Shown in pieces: positions 50,790-60,952 of a stretch of DNA of 64,000 nucleotides. Where the stretch lies: positions 16,366,151-16,430,150 of the forward strand of contig NC_047067.1 of the NCBI RefSeq assembly GCF_902459465.1, in the 5' to 3' direction. Each line of letters begins with the position of its first letter. Within the stretch, counting starts at the first letter, position 1. Source of the DNA: Asterias rubens. Taxonomy: Eukaryota; Echinodermata; Asteroidea; Forcipulatida; Asteriidae. The notes below the pieces were generated by a model. It had not been told where the DNA came from and made no database searches. It saw only the letters and a list, made by a program, of their open reading frames with translations. The translations under genes and the position numbers were made by a program.

Positions 50790-51353
50790 AGGGCCATTCT
50801 CGCGTTACCTGTGTGACAAAAAAAATGGGAAATTCTCTACTTTATATCTGTCCTCTATTTTTAAAATGATACCTGTGTCCTTTTTAATTCATAAATAACA
50901 TTAATTTACTAACCCTAGTTTAAAAATGAAAAAAAAAATGTTTTACTTTTTCATTTTGGGTCAGAGGTCAAATAAAGGTTTGTTACGTGTGTGACGTCAG
51001 ACAAAAGCAGGTTTTTGTACCAAAATTTTCTTTCTAAAAAGTCTGTGAGTTTGGAATTGCTGAAAGACTTAAACTTCAGTTTGGAATTGCTGAAAGGGGG
51101 ACTTTCATTCACAGTCAGTAAAATGACACAATCAATTTTATGGTCAATCATATGAGTTGTATTAGATAGTCCTGGCAAAACTAGCTTTTGACATAAAGTT
51201 CGAACATTATTAAAGCAGTGTTTATTTTGTAGTACAAACTTCATCCATATGTGTGACATGGAAAGTCACTAATTTCTTCGTTAATTACTGACTAACTCTG
51301 AAAAACAAAAATTACATTTGGTTTTAAAATTAATCTAATTCAAGTCAAAGGCA
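50790..51353 (+). repeat. dispersed repeat, copy 1 (paralogue of 63040-64000)
   Basis: Shares with the right end of the window GGGCCATTCTCG, ATGGGAAATTCTCTACTTTA, TATCTGTCCTCT, TTACGTGTGTGAC, CATTATTAAAGCAGTG, AAAGTCACTAATTTCTTCGT and ATTCAAGTCAAAGGC, in the same order. This copy lacks the MITE, so it preserves the unoccupied site CGTTAATTACTGAC (51270s). No ORF. Confidence 0.85.
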
Positions 51354-51639
51354 CTCGGCAAACCAGATAAATGTTTGTTGTTAAAAGAGTGAATGCCAAT
51401 AATTCCCCAGTCAATTTAGGGATAAAAAAACAGTTTTTCAAAATTAAAATCAACTTTATGTTAATTGATGCAAATTAGGGATGGCTGCTTGTAAAAAAAA
51501 AAAAAATGTTGTTTAAGAAACTTCAGGTAGTGCTTTATTAAAAACATCAGTCCCTTACAACGTGCCACAGACATTGCCACAACTTCAACCAGAGTGTTGA
51601 CTATTTGTGTTTAAGCCTGCCTCTGTTGCTGAGATTTAA

Positions 51640-52262
51640 AGGGTTATTATGAAATCTCCTTCAAAATCCTGCGACCTGGATCCAGTGTCAACATCCATGA
51701 TGAAGCAAAACTTTGATGTATTTGTACCCTACATCACTAATCTTGTCAACGAAACTCTCAGTTCCGTTTGTTTCCCGATAGCCTCAAAGTTTCCTACATA
51801 TCAGGCCGCTCATCAAAAAACCAAACCTGGACAAGGAGGTATTCAAAAACTACAGACCAGTTGCAAACTTAAAATGTCTTGGAAAAGTCATCGAACGAGA
51901 AGTCTCATCACGCATTTCTGATCACATTCATGCTTTCAAGCTGTCAGACGTATTCCAGTGAGCATACAAGCCTTTCCATGGGACCGAGGCTGCACTAGTC
52001 TGTGTGAGCAACGATATTCTCTCTTCTATGGACAATGGTAACCTAACAGCACTAGTCCTGCTAGACTTGAGTGCTGTTTTTGACAATGTGGATCATAACA
52101 TCCTTCTCTCTCGGCTCCAGATCACCTTGGCATAGAGGACACAGCCCTAGCTTGGTGCAAATCGTATCTCTTCAATAGAACTCCCCATACATTGGCACAG
52201 CGATATCAGACCCTGTTGTTGTGAACTACATGTACTCTGTGCCACAGGGGTCGGTACTGACG
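51640..52262 (+). pseudogene. CR1-like LINE reverse transcriptase fragment, decayed
   Basis: Frames show SCDLDPVSTSMMK (RT region 1), then in a shifted frame [27 protein letters not shown] (motif A with catalytic Asp) and VPQGSVL (motif B). There are at least two frameshifts and several stops. The fragment is cut on the right by MITE sequence starting near 52268, before the YADD motif. The 5' end starts in RT without an endonuclease. Confidence 0.75.
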
Positions 52263-52267
52263 CTCAC

Positions 52268-52450
52268 CTTTCTCCGCTTACTGTGTGCTAGTGTCAAATA
52301 TCTGGCTAGCTTTCCAGAGCTATAAGAATGCAAATAAGCGAGGATATAAACACGCTCAAGCATACATTCCCTGCTAGCTGTAAAATACACTTAACGTACG
52401 CGCATAATTGCCTCCTTCCCTAAGCACCGATTCTTCCCTTATGGTAAGCA
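52268..52450. mobile_element. fragment of GGCCCAATTTCAT-type MITE
   Basis: TTTCTCCGCTTACTGTG, TTCCCTGCTAGCTGTAAAAT and TGGTAAGCAGAGCCATG follow the interior order of the family at 16300-16450 and 20340-20940. Ends are incomplete. It interrupts the LINE fragment. Confidence 0.55.
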
Positions 52451-52454
52451 GAGC

Positions 52455-52895
52455 CATGTATCAATAGAATCACTTCGCACATTCTGAATACTTTTGCTGA
52501 TTCGGAAACCATTTTGCTTATTCGTTACAGTTTTACTCTTTACACAGATGCTTGTTGATGTAGAATTGTAAAGGTAATTACAATCAACATTACATCATTC
52601 ATGTCATTCAATGTTTCACCACAAGACACATGAATGATAGTCCATTTCAGTTTTTCACTAATAAAAAAATGTGAGTGAATCAATTTGTGTACTCAGAATC
52701 AATACGCTGATTTGGAATCAGTTCGCTTAGTCTGAATTATGTCGCTTATTCGGAAATCATTTGCTTATTCTGAATAATTTTTTGTCATTTTGCAACCATT
52801 TCGCCTTAGTAATGATTTCACTCATCTTTCATTCGTAACCAGTACGCTTGTTGATGAGAGATTGTGAAAATTGTTAACTAATAATAAGAATAATA
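52455..52895. repeat. local duplication with GCTTATTCGGAA motifs
   Basis: Two related blocks (about 52480-52600 and 52690-52880). Both contain GCTTATTCGG/ATTCGGAAA motifs, then a GCTTGTTGATG..GAT(T)GT(A)AA segment. It may be a decayed tandem or inverted element. No ORF. Confidence 0.5.
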
Positions 52896-52917
52896 AAACA
52901 GTATTTATATTCTAAGT

Positions 52918-53308
52918 TATCACACGCGCGCTCGTGGATTACGGAAAGATATAGTGCTTCTGCGTCCCATATCCAACTCGACCGAATTTATCTACCAGTC
53001 TCACCTGCAAAGCGCAAAGTTTTAAATTTCAGAACGTTATTTCGCGACGAACAGCATGCACGCACACCAAGTTTAGAATGTAATTTTTGCACTGTCCGTA
53101 TACGGAGCGTGACGCATTGACACTCACAATACGCACTGTGTAATAAAAACAGAGAAAGTAGTATGTTATCACACAACCGCGAGTGGAATATGGAAAAATA
53201 TAGCGCTTCTGCGTCCCATATCCAACGAGGCCGCAGGCCGAGTTAGATATTATTATGGGACGCAGACGTGCTATATTTTCTGTATTTCCACAAACGCGCG
53301 TGTGATAA
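52918..53308. mobile_element. palindromic MITE with TATCACAC ends plus a half copy
   Basis: 53166-53308 is a near-perfect palindrome. The left arm has TATCACACAACCGCGAG and AAAATATAGCGCTTCTGCGT, the centre is GAGGCCGCAGGCC, and the right arm has GGGACGCAGACGTGCTATAT and CGCGCGTGTGATA. A single arm in the same orientation lies at 52918-52985 (GATATAGTGCTTCTGCGTCC). Further inverted homology outside it (53090-53150 versus 53320-53400) suggests an older, larger palindrome. Confidence 0.8.
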
Positions 53309-54269
53309 CAGATTTCTCTTCAAGCAAACTTGGCGTGTGACATAGAACACACAAGACGCAGGTAGTGATATTAGCCGTGCAATATAGGTTTTTATCACCA
53401 CTCCATTCTGCAAATCTGATTTTTAGGATTAGCGCGTACTTGAAGATAAGTGTTTTTATCCCCCTAGTAGTTCGGGCATCTGATTGGTGGATTAGCACAT
53501 ACTGGAAGATAAATCGCAATATGAATTGGCATTCCTCAAAACGAAAAGCATTACAAGAAAACAAAAACTTATAGGCCTAGATTCCCCAATAAATCCCAAA
53601 ACAAATAATTATAAAATTAATGAAACCAATATAATAAAAATACTACAAACAACTAAAGGATCTGAAAAATTACCCTTTACACTCAAAAGTTAAAATTACA
53701 CGTACACTTAAACACTACATCTTTATACAAATTTTTACATGCATTGATAGTAGGCCTACCATTTCTATGGTCATTTATAAAATGTGTATGCCGTGTAAAC
53801 TGCCAAATCTCAGGCAGGTGTATTCGTCCATGCACGGTCCACTTTTACTCATACATGATGCCTTTGATCTAGGCCAAATAAGTAAAGAAACAAGTTTTTA
53901 TGTTTCACATAGGTTTGTCTTCAGTGATAAGGTTTAGAAAGAAAAGGCTGGCACTTTGATTGACAACATACACAGAGCAAAAAACTGCAAAAATAGCGCT
54001 ATTTATTAGCGAACAAGTGGTTCCATCCATATGTTTCTACCTCGTCGTAGCTATAACTAGATGCTTCGTAATAAATCGAAGAACCAACTTCCTCCATACC
54101 TACACACCCATGCGCGAGGACAAAATCAGGAACGTTTTATTTTTCCGGAAAGAAGCTTCTCATGAGCCAAAAATTTGGGAAAAAAGAACATGTACTGATT
54201 GTTTTAAAGTAGTACATATTTCTTATTGTAAAAAAAAGAGTAAAATGTATGCATTATAATATTGATTTC
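53309..54269. other. AT-rich, no recognisable gene
   Basis: A 99-codon plus frame (53960-54259) and a 97-codon minus frame (53564-53271) have no domain I recognise and no splice context. No complete repeat identified. Confidence 0.45.
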
Positions 54270-54352
54270 GTCGAGATTCCCGGGGGATTCGAACTGCTGA
54301 CCATCTGGGTATAAGCACCCGCGGTTAACCGCGGCCCAATCGATCTATCAAC
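54270..54352 (-). repeat. tRNA-like SINE relic
   Basis: Minus strand contains CAGCAGTTCGAATCCCC, a near-consensus pol III B box (GGTTCGAATCC with one change) within a T-arm-like CCGGG context. Upstream are GGTGCTTATACCC, an anticodon-arm-like hairpin, and GATAGATCGATTGGG where an A box would be expected. The acceptor arms do not pair, so it is not a functional tRNA. Confidence 0.45.
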
Positions 54353-54419
54353 ACAGACGCTGAGATTTAGTTCCTTATATAATAACTGTATATATTTATG
54401 AAAAATAATTTCAAGATGG

Positions 54420-54803
54420 CGTGACATAAAAAATTAATTCATAATTGCCACAACTTCAATACCCAGAGAATAAGAATATATGAACAAATTTTGAAAATCG
54501 GACGTTTATTTTGGGAGATATGGTGTTAACAAGATTGCCTAATTAAATATTCATGTCATTATAACTCAGCTAATTGATTAAGAAATTAAACAACACCAAG
54601 TTTAGTGATTAAGTCACGTACTAAGCTTCGATTCCATGTATGACTCAAGTCTGTCATTTCTACCGTTTCTAAGATTACAAATAAACAAAAATCGTTCGTT
54701 AAACCTATGGCGTTTTGGCGGAAACCAAGCACATTGTTTCTAAAATGTTTTGAAAAACTCGACGAAAACAATACCTGTTCCGACGGTAGGTCGGAACAGC
54801 TAA
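54420..54803 (+). mobile_element. family A element, 3' end relic with terminal hairpin
   Basis: AATCGGACGTTTATTTTGGG, GATATGGTGTTAACAAGATT and TAATTAAATATTCATG are diverged versions of the family A right half. It ends with CTCGACGAAAACAATACC and the hairpin TGTTCCGACGGTAGGTCGGAACA (54776-54798), a third stem variant. The 5' part is missing. Confidence 0.7.
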
Positions 54804-55012
54804 TTATTACCCCATCCTTTTAAAATTTGTTCAGCCTAAAGCACACTTCAGAGATCATTATTCTCTACAATAAAAACCCTCACAAATTTACCACACATTA
54901 GCGGTTGAGTGAATGACGTTTGTAGTTGACTGTCAATCGTTTTTGGAACGAATACCCGGCCACACAGAAAAACGTTTGTACAACGCCGACGTCTGTTGGA
55001 CCGAAAGCTAGA
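54804..55012. other. no recognisable feature
   Basis: No repeat, exon or RNA identified. Confidence 0.4.
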
Positions 55013-55140
55013 CGCATTGCGGTATTGTTGGAATGAAAAGCACGGTCATGGGGAATAAACACGTTGCTGCATTGTTGGAATAAAAGGACCGTCTGGGGGA
55101 TTGCGGCATTGTTCGAACGAAAATACGGTCTCAGTGTCAG
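55013..55140. repeat. short imperfect tandem repeat, three units
   Basis: GCATTGCGGTATTGTTGGAA, GCTGCATTGTTGGAATAAAA and TTGCGGCATTGTTCGAACGA, each followed by (A)CGGTC or CCGTC, at about 55013, 55065 and 55098. Spacing is 35-52 bp. Confidence 0.6.
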
Positions 55141-55321
55141 AATAGCCTTGTTTGACCGCATTATTGAGTAAGGATTCTTCACACAAAGACCGTTGATTTG
55201 AACTGGACAAGAAGGTATTTTTTATTTCACGCAGTGATCATAAAAAAAAAATCAATCGTCAGCGGACAAGGCGCACTGAAAGATAAGACGCACCGATGTT
55301 TTTGGGGGTCAAAAAAGTCAG

Positions 55322-56672
55322 ATAAGCCGTTTGACAGGCATTGTTTTTTTAGACCTTAAAAAAGCTTTTGATACCGTCGACCACAATCTACTGCTTACAT
55401 TAGTAAACTTTCAGCTTACAGAATCTCTGATTCGGCTCCGTCTTGGTTCGCCAACTACTTACAGGACAGACTTCAAAGTGTCTGCATTGGTAACAATATT
55501 TCTAAACCAGCCAGCATCCAGTTAGGTGTGCCACAGGGCTCAATTCTGGGGCCGCAATTATTCACATTGTTTGTAAACGATCTTCCCAATTCTGTAACTA
55601 TAGGTCAAGTAATTATGTATGCTGACGACACTACAATTATGTACAGCAGTACGAATTCAGCTGAAATCGAAACTGGTCTTAATGCTGACCTGGATAGAGT
55701 TAGCGTGTGGTTAAAAAGAAATAGACTCATTTTGAACACTACCAAAACTAAGTATGTTAGCAGGGACTAGGCAAAAACTTGCTACGGTTAACATACCCAT
55801 GGAAATCAAAGTTAATAATGACATTCTGGAATGTGTGAATTTGTTTTAAATACTTGGGCATTCACCTGGATCAATCTCTAGACTGGAACGATCATATTCA
55901 TTTTACTAGTAGGAAGATTAATTCTAAGCTTGCTTTATTAAGGCGTCTACGACCCAAGCTTACTGAACAAAGCTCTAGACTGCTCTCCAGCTCCCTAGTT
56001 CAACCACACTTTGATTATTGTAGTTCTGCCTGGTCAAATTGTAATGCCAACCTCAGAGATAGTCTTGTCAGACTGCAAAAGAAAATGGGACGCATTACTG
56101 CAAGCTGACCCTTAGACCCCTACTCTGATGTTGTATTATCCAAATTAAGATGGGTTTCTATCGAAAGTAGATGGAAGTTTCAACAAATCAAATTAGTTCA
56201 CAACGCCATCAATGGTAACTCACCCATTTATCAGCAAGACTTATTTTCCCGTACGGCTTCAAGGCATAACTTTTCCACCAGAAATGCAGAGATTGGGTTG
56301 TGTGTGCCTAAAGTGAGGACTGAGAAAGGCAAAAGAAGCATTTCTTACGAAGGTTCCCTTTTATGGAACGGTTTGCCTGAGCGATTGCGTAATGAGCCAA
56401 CCTTGACTTCATTCACTTCTAGGTACTGGTGTTTACGGAGTCATTGATTTACTTTGCATATTGGCTTTTTGTTGCCTTTTTTTCTCTGTTTTGTTCCTGG
56501 TGGTATAGAGGGCTATTGTTGCTTTTGTGGGGTTTGTTCTTTATACATGTGTATTTGTTTATCTCTTGTTCTGTCTGTGTTTTGCTTTTTCTACAGCGCC
56601 CCCAGGGAGAACAGTTTTTACACTGATGGGGCTACCCTGTATAAATAATACTTAATAATAATAATAATAAAA
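55322..56672 (+). mobile_element. 5'-truncated CR1/L2-like LINE with (AAT)n tail
   Basis: RT from motif A to the 3' end. GIVFLDLKKAFDTVDHNLLL has the catalytic Asp. A frameshift occurs near 55430-55525. VPQGSILGPQLFTLFVNDLP and YADDT follow (55528-55770). The thumb GIHLDQSLDWNDH is in another frame (55854-56108), and the C-terminal region has several stops. The 3' UTR includes GCGCCCCCAGGGAGAACAGT and ends at (AAT)n near 56650-56672, typical of LINEs without poly-A. The computed ORFs are pieces of one dead RT. Confidence 0.85.
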
Positions 56673-56769
56673 AGATTGTTGGTGAAGGAATCATTATCAA
56701 CACTACGATAGTTTCTCGAGTTGGACGTAATCTTTAGTCGGGTGTCTTGTAATTGATCGTGCTGCTTAA

Positions 56770-57420
56770 AACGAAGTGTTCAGAATATTAGCAACTCCGC
56801 TGTCTTGGACAAGACCATCTATGATGAGGTCAAGAGTGTGACCGTGTAGGTCCATTGATATGCTGGTGTAGACAACAATCACTGAGTGATGTAAGGAATT
56901 GAGACGCTTCTGATTTACTGGGAGTATCGACATGGACGCTAAAATCTCCTAACATGATGATTCTGCTGGGGAGGAGAATAACTTCACTCAAAAATCTTTC
57001 AAAATCATGCAAGAAGTCAGAAGTTTTTAGGCGATTTCTGGTTGAGGGTGGTGGGCGATAAACAACCATGAAGATTGCGTGCTTGGTAGGGTCAGTGACG
57101 CAAGCGAGTTCAAATGTGGGTCTGGCATTGACAATATTATTTGCAAAAGAAAGTTTGAGTGTAGAATTGAAGATGACAGCTAAGTCGCCATGAGAGTCAT
57201 TGCCATCACGTGGTGCATTAAGGAATGTAAAGCCAGGAGGTGTACATTCGGAGATAACCACTGGGTCGTCACTGTGAAGCCAGGTTTCTAATATGAAATG
57301 ACATCAATATTCTTGTCCATAATGTGATTATAGATCAGAGCAGATTTGTTTTGGACTGAATGAGCATTCCAACAGCTTACATGTACATATATCTTGCTGT
57401 AGAGTTCACGGTGCAGTGGT
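56770..57420 (-). pseudogene. LINE endonuclease fragment
   Basis: Minus strand, best frame 57261-56830: a CR1/L2-type APE endonuclease middle part with NSTLKLSFANN, FMVVYRPPPS, LPSRIIMLGDFSVHVD (the GDFN-like motif reads GDFS) and HINGPTR. Upstream (57420-57262) the frame is broken but SCWNAHSVQNKS-like residues (an 'N.RS..NK' motif) can be read. Downstream, an alternate frame gives HTLDLII. The SDH end and the RT are absent. Its lineage may be that of the 55322 LINE, but orientation is opposite. Confidence 0.75.
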
Positions 57421-57617
57421 GCTGCCATCCAGTGGGCAACCTTTTTATCGATGTATCGAGATGCAACATGAAAAGCCCAAGCTTTGATGGTGGCTGCAAA
57501 ATGAGTGAGAAGATTTTGTGAGCCAGAACAAGGATTTCTAGTGGGGCAATAGTTGTGGATTAATTCTATGAGATTTTGAGGAGCTATACCATGTTTGCAT
57601 TTGTATGTTGTAACTAT

Positions 57618-57769
57618 GGGTGCGTTCGTTTAGCTTCCCTGGGTCAACCCCGGTGTGTGGCGTTTTTTTTTTCCTGGACGAACGTGGGTAATTATCTGCA
57701 CATGTTTGTCCTGGAAACAAAACACGCCACACACCGGGGTCGACCCAGGGGAGCTAAACGAATGCACCC
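57618..57769. mobile_element. MITE with GGGTGCGTTCG ends and TAT target duplication
   Basis: Long terminal inverted repeats of about 45 bp. The left has GGGTGCGTTCGTTTAGCTTC then ACCCCGGTGTGTGGCG. The right has CGCCACACACCGGGGT then GGAGCTAAACGAATGCACCC. Flanked by TAT at 57615-57617 and 57770-57772, a 3 bp duplication compatible with PIF/Harbinger. Nearly the whole 152 bp folds into one hairpin. Confidence 0.85.
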
Positions 57770-57772
57770 TAT

Positions 57773-58164
57773 GAGTTTGAAAGTTATTCTCTGTTTTTAA
57801 AACTGGTAACCAATGTAAATTATGCAAAGTTGGGGAAATGGATTAATGAGAACGAGTAATATGGCATCTGAAATACAGACCCTGGTATTTTCATAAAGGC
57901 ACCTGGAAATATAAATTTTTTGCTTCAAACATTAGAGTATATATTCCTGAACAATAAAATAATTTTTTGAGTAATTGTTTTTAACGATTTATAAGTTTAA
58001 AAAATTAAATAAAGTTGTGTGGGGGTGACTCCGCCTACCCCTTTTGTGACGTCAATCGAGGAAGACTTTGCCTCGATCGAACATCTAACACATGTACGGG
58101 CAAGTACATTCAAGTCCTAGTCGTTAGTGTGTACGTTTTGAAAAAGGTTTTTTCTTGCATTTTT
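57773..58164. other. no recognisable gene; CpG-containing dyad
   Basis: TGACGTCAATCGAGG with CCTCGATCGA (58050-58078) forms a short dyad. A reverse-complement partner (CGCCTCGATTGACG) lies at 58545. The 58050-58560 block including the THAP relic may therefore be one element. Confidence 0.4.
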
Positions 58165-58356
58165 CCGGCAATATCGACCAGGTGTATTGCTGCTGGATGC
58201 AGCAAAACAACTAAAGATGGTGTCAGTTTGCCAAGTTGTCCGGTCCGACGTCTTTTCCAGCGCTGTGCAGCAAACACTTCATTCGAGCCGTCGTGCTTCG
58301 AGAATCTGGAATACACTACACATTTTGACATGAACAGAAAAGTTTTTTTCTAAAAC
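58165..58356 (+). pseudogene. THAP-domain relic
   Basis: TRCIAAGCSKTTKDGVSLPS matches the start of a THAP zinc finger (C2CH; C-x2-4-C near the N-terminus then GVSLH/F). A deletion and frameshift follow. The C-terminal part, CSKHF, is readable only in another frame, and FEPSCFE with HFDMNRK in the first. The expected Trp-containing middle is missing. THAP domains are common in P-element-like transposases and host DNA-binding proteins. Which source is unknown. Confidence 0.6.
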
Positions 58357-58359
58357 ATG

Positions 58360-59715
58360 ACGCCACCCCAATAATTTGTCCAGCTAGTGGGGAAGTCGGA
58401 GAAGGTACCTGAAAGACGTAACGAACCTAACGGAGCATTTGCCTAACGTGAAAAAAAAATCAGGTATTGTTTCAACTTTGAGGGCATGTTTTTAGCTTGC
58501 GCCAAGCGCCACTATGTTGTTTTGGCACTGCATGTGATTCATCGCGCCTCGATTGACGACACGAACAGCGCCCTCTCGGGTCGGGCTTTTTTTCAAATTT
58601 GTAAATAACATGGAAACTAATTTATTTAAACCTTAGTTAATTGTTTATTCATATTCCACTCATCAAAACACATATTTTAGTGATAAAAGCTTTATTTTGA
58701 CAAAATACCACTTCCAGGTGAACAAAGTGAAAGCTATTTTGTTTATATGCATTGTAATAAACTAAGAGGTACCTAGCAAGCTATCATACACAATTTTGAC
58801 AGCCCATGCCATTCAACTAATATCAATTATTTTGAGTCCCTAGCGTAAGCATTTTTGACAGACCTAAACAACCTCTTAGATATTTGAGATGATCAACTGT
58901 TCATAATTTGCAGGACATTTATTTATCTTTTGAATGCATATAGGTTGTTGGGATGTTGACAAATAATTTAACAGCAAAAGACAACCAAAGTCTGACAATT
59001 AACAAAACTATCAACAACAAGAAACACGTGAATTAACCAATTTTTAAACATTTAATAAGTAAAAAAAGAAAATTAAAAATACGATGAAAACACATTTCAA
59101 TAATAATTATTTTGTAACAATGATTGCTGCAATACCTGGTCAACTATCAGAGTAATCAGTATTTCAAATCTCCAGCGATGTAATTTTTTCCTTGGCTGTC
59201 AATGTTTTCGTTATGACGTTCACAAATTTTTCGATCGGCCTGTAAGTTAACCTTTGACACGAGAAGTAACCCCTCAATCATCCGCTTGTAGTCAGATGCC
59301 TTCGGTGTTTTCACGGAACACGCGATAAGCAAATGTTTTTCTGCGCAATCTTGTGCTCGTGAAGAAACTAATGTGAGGCATTTACTCGAATAATCGAAAA
59401 TCGCGTTACCATTTCTTAGACGATTATCGTATCGTCTTGATTTCTTGTTAATCGAATTATCGGCAAATCGTGGTTTTGATGAAGTATCTTGATGTCTTCC
59501 CTAATTGAGACGTCTTGCAACCACGAAGGGCTGTTTAAAAAAATATAAAGTCCCAGAAACAACCACATGATTCCACAATTGATCCATAACAGGGTTTCTT
59601 TGAAAAGAAAAACCCATCAAACTACTCTAGCGCCCAGGCGGTCTCCCACAGACACTGCAGAAGTAACACAATGTATCAATTACCTCCCCTGTGTGGGAGC
59701 CTTGTGTGCCGCCCT
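58360..59715. other. AT-rich, no recognisable gene
   Basis: About 1.35 kb without a supported exon or repeat. A local AATCGAAAATCGCG/TTAATCGAATTATCG-type repetition lies near 59385-59470. Confidence 0.5.
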
Positions 59716-59902
59716 GCCGCCGGTGTATTTTTTTTTCCTAGGACGAACGTGGGCAATTTACATAAATGGGTGTAGTTAACTATACATTTTCCCATGCACA
59801 TGCGTACTTCAACGTAATAATAGTTGTTGAAATACACTCACGTATAACATGTACATACACGCATACACGCAAACATGTTAACCTGACAGTAGATCGAGCA
59901 TC

Positions 59903-60139
59903 ATGGACATGCGGCAACTGTTGCACAGAGGCACGGCTAGTTTTGAAATGAATCAACTAGCTCAGGCAACAGCTAAGCGTCATCAGCAGCGAAAGGAGAG
60001 GGAACGTGAGAGACATCTCCATGGTTCAACCCTCCCCTTAACTACAACCTGTGACATCTGCCTGAGAGTATGTGGCTCACGAATCAGACTTTTGAGTCAT
60101 CGACGGAGTCACCTTAGGCACCAGCTACCTCAGCCCTAA
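59903..60139 (+). pseudogene. LINE ORF2 C-terminal zinc-finger tail
   Basis: DMRQLLHRGTASFEMNQL, a basic RKERERERH stretch, and CDICLRVCGSRIRLLSHRRS (a CX2C..HX3-4H-like finger), ending HQLPQP before TAA. Several endonuclease-type LINEs end their ORF2 with a basic linker and a C..C..SRIGL..H..H finger, which fits. The rest of the ORF is absent. The 3' UTR ends near ATTATTATT (60190-60200). An isolated host zinc finger is less likely. Confidence 0.5.
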
Positions 60140-60201
60140 TAACGTAGTTTATTCTGTGGAGAACATCTTCCTCGACATCGAGGGATTGCTTATTATTATT
60201 A

Positions 60202-60531
60202 CATGTACAATGTACATGTATAGTTAGTACCATGTACCATGTACAACTGCGTATTTTTAGTACAACTTGTACTCTACCTTTTGTCCATAAATTGCGTCGC
60301 GCTTGCTGCCATTGCCAAGTCTTGATTGCCCGATAAAATACGTTTGGATATGGTTGGGAGGGAGAGGGAGGGCAATTAAGAAAATAGACTTACGGTCATA
60401 ATGAACGGGACAGAACGGTTGATGGTCCTAAATGTTTTTTGATGAAATTAGTACACTGCATTACAAACAGCACTTGTACTTATAATGCATCTGGCCTTCC
60501 TGGAAGCACACAAAATTATGCAACAAAAATA
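60202..60531. other. no gene; short ACATGTACA repeats
   Basis: ACATGTACAATGTACATGTA and ACCATGTACCATGTACAA near 60200-60246 are short palindromic repeats. Nothing else recognised. Confidence 0.5.
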
Positions 60532-60630
60532 ATGTTTTTCTTTTCACAGGTTTGTTATTTTATGCATGTTGGGATACATCAAGTGAAAATACTGGTCTTC
60601 GACAATAATCACCAAATGTGTCCAGTTTGA
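60532..60630 (-). mobile_element. fragment of TTAA-type MITE
   Basis: CACAGGTTTGTTATTTTATG, ACATCAAGTGAAAATACTGG and TCTTCGACAATAATCACC correspond to one end of the MITE at 63540-63921, ending TGTGTCCAGTTTGA. The other three quarters are missing. Confidence 0.75.
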
Positions 60631-60952
60631 AAATAATTGCTTTTTTGTAGACCATGGATGGACATATCTCCATGGTTAGACCATGGAGGAAGAAATAGGA
60701 TAGACTGGTTCATCACAACCTGCAGTACGTCATTGTGTGAAGCGATAGTAGAAGAAAAGCAGGTTGTGTGGTCCCCATTTATTTCTCCTCTATGCCACAA
60801 CTATTTTCATTCCACATACCACCACCAGGGGCTGTGGCCCAAGGTCCCTTGCGGTCATCACTAAAGTATGTGCATGCGCGCGAGTATTTTCGGGCAAAAA
60901 CACGCCCATTTTATGTTAATTGCCCACGTTCGTCCTAGAAAAAAAAATACGC

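Larger units (their letters stand above)
59716..60952. repeat. inverted repeat arms flanking a LINE tail
   Basis: The left arm (59716-59770) has GTATTTTTTTTTCCTAGGAC and GAACGTGGGCAATTTACATA. The right arm (60904-60952) is its reverse complement: TATGTTAATTGCCCACGTTC and GTCCTAGAAAAAAAAATACG. About 50 bp arms at about 90% identity enclose 1.13 kb. The arm sequence also resembles part of the 57618 MITE interior (CCTGGACGAACGTGGG). Confidence 0.75.

Noticed and set aside
54270-54352. Functional tRNA gene
   Set aside because: No pairing acceptor stem or proper D arm. Only the B box and an anticodon-like arm are visible.
58015-58353. 112-codon ORF as an intact THAP protein
   Set aside because: The THAP signature starts only near 58180 and breaks by frameshift before the domain ends.
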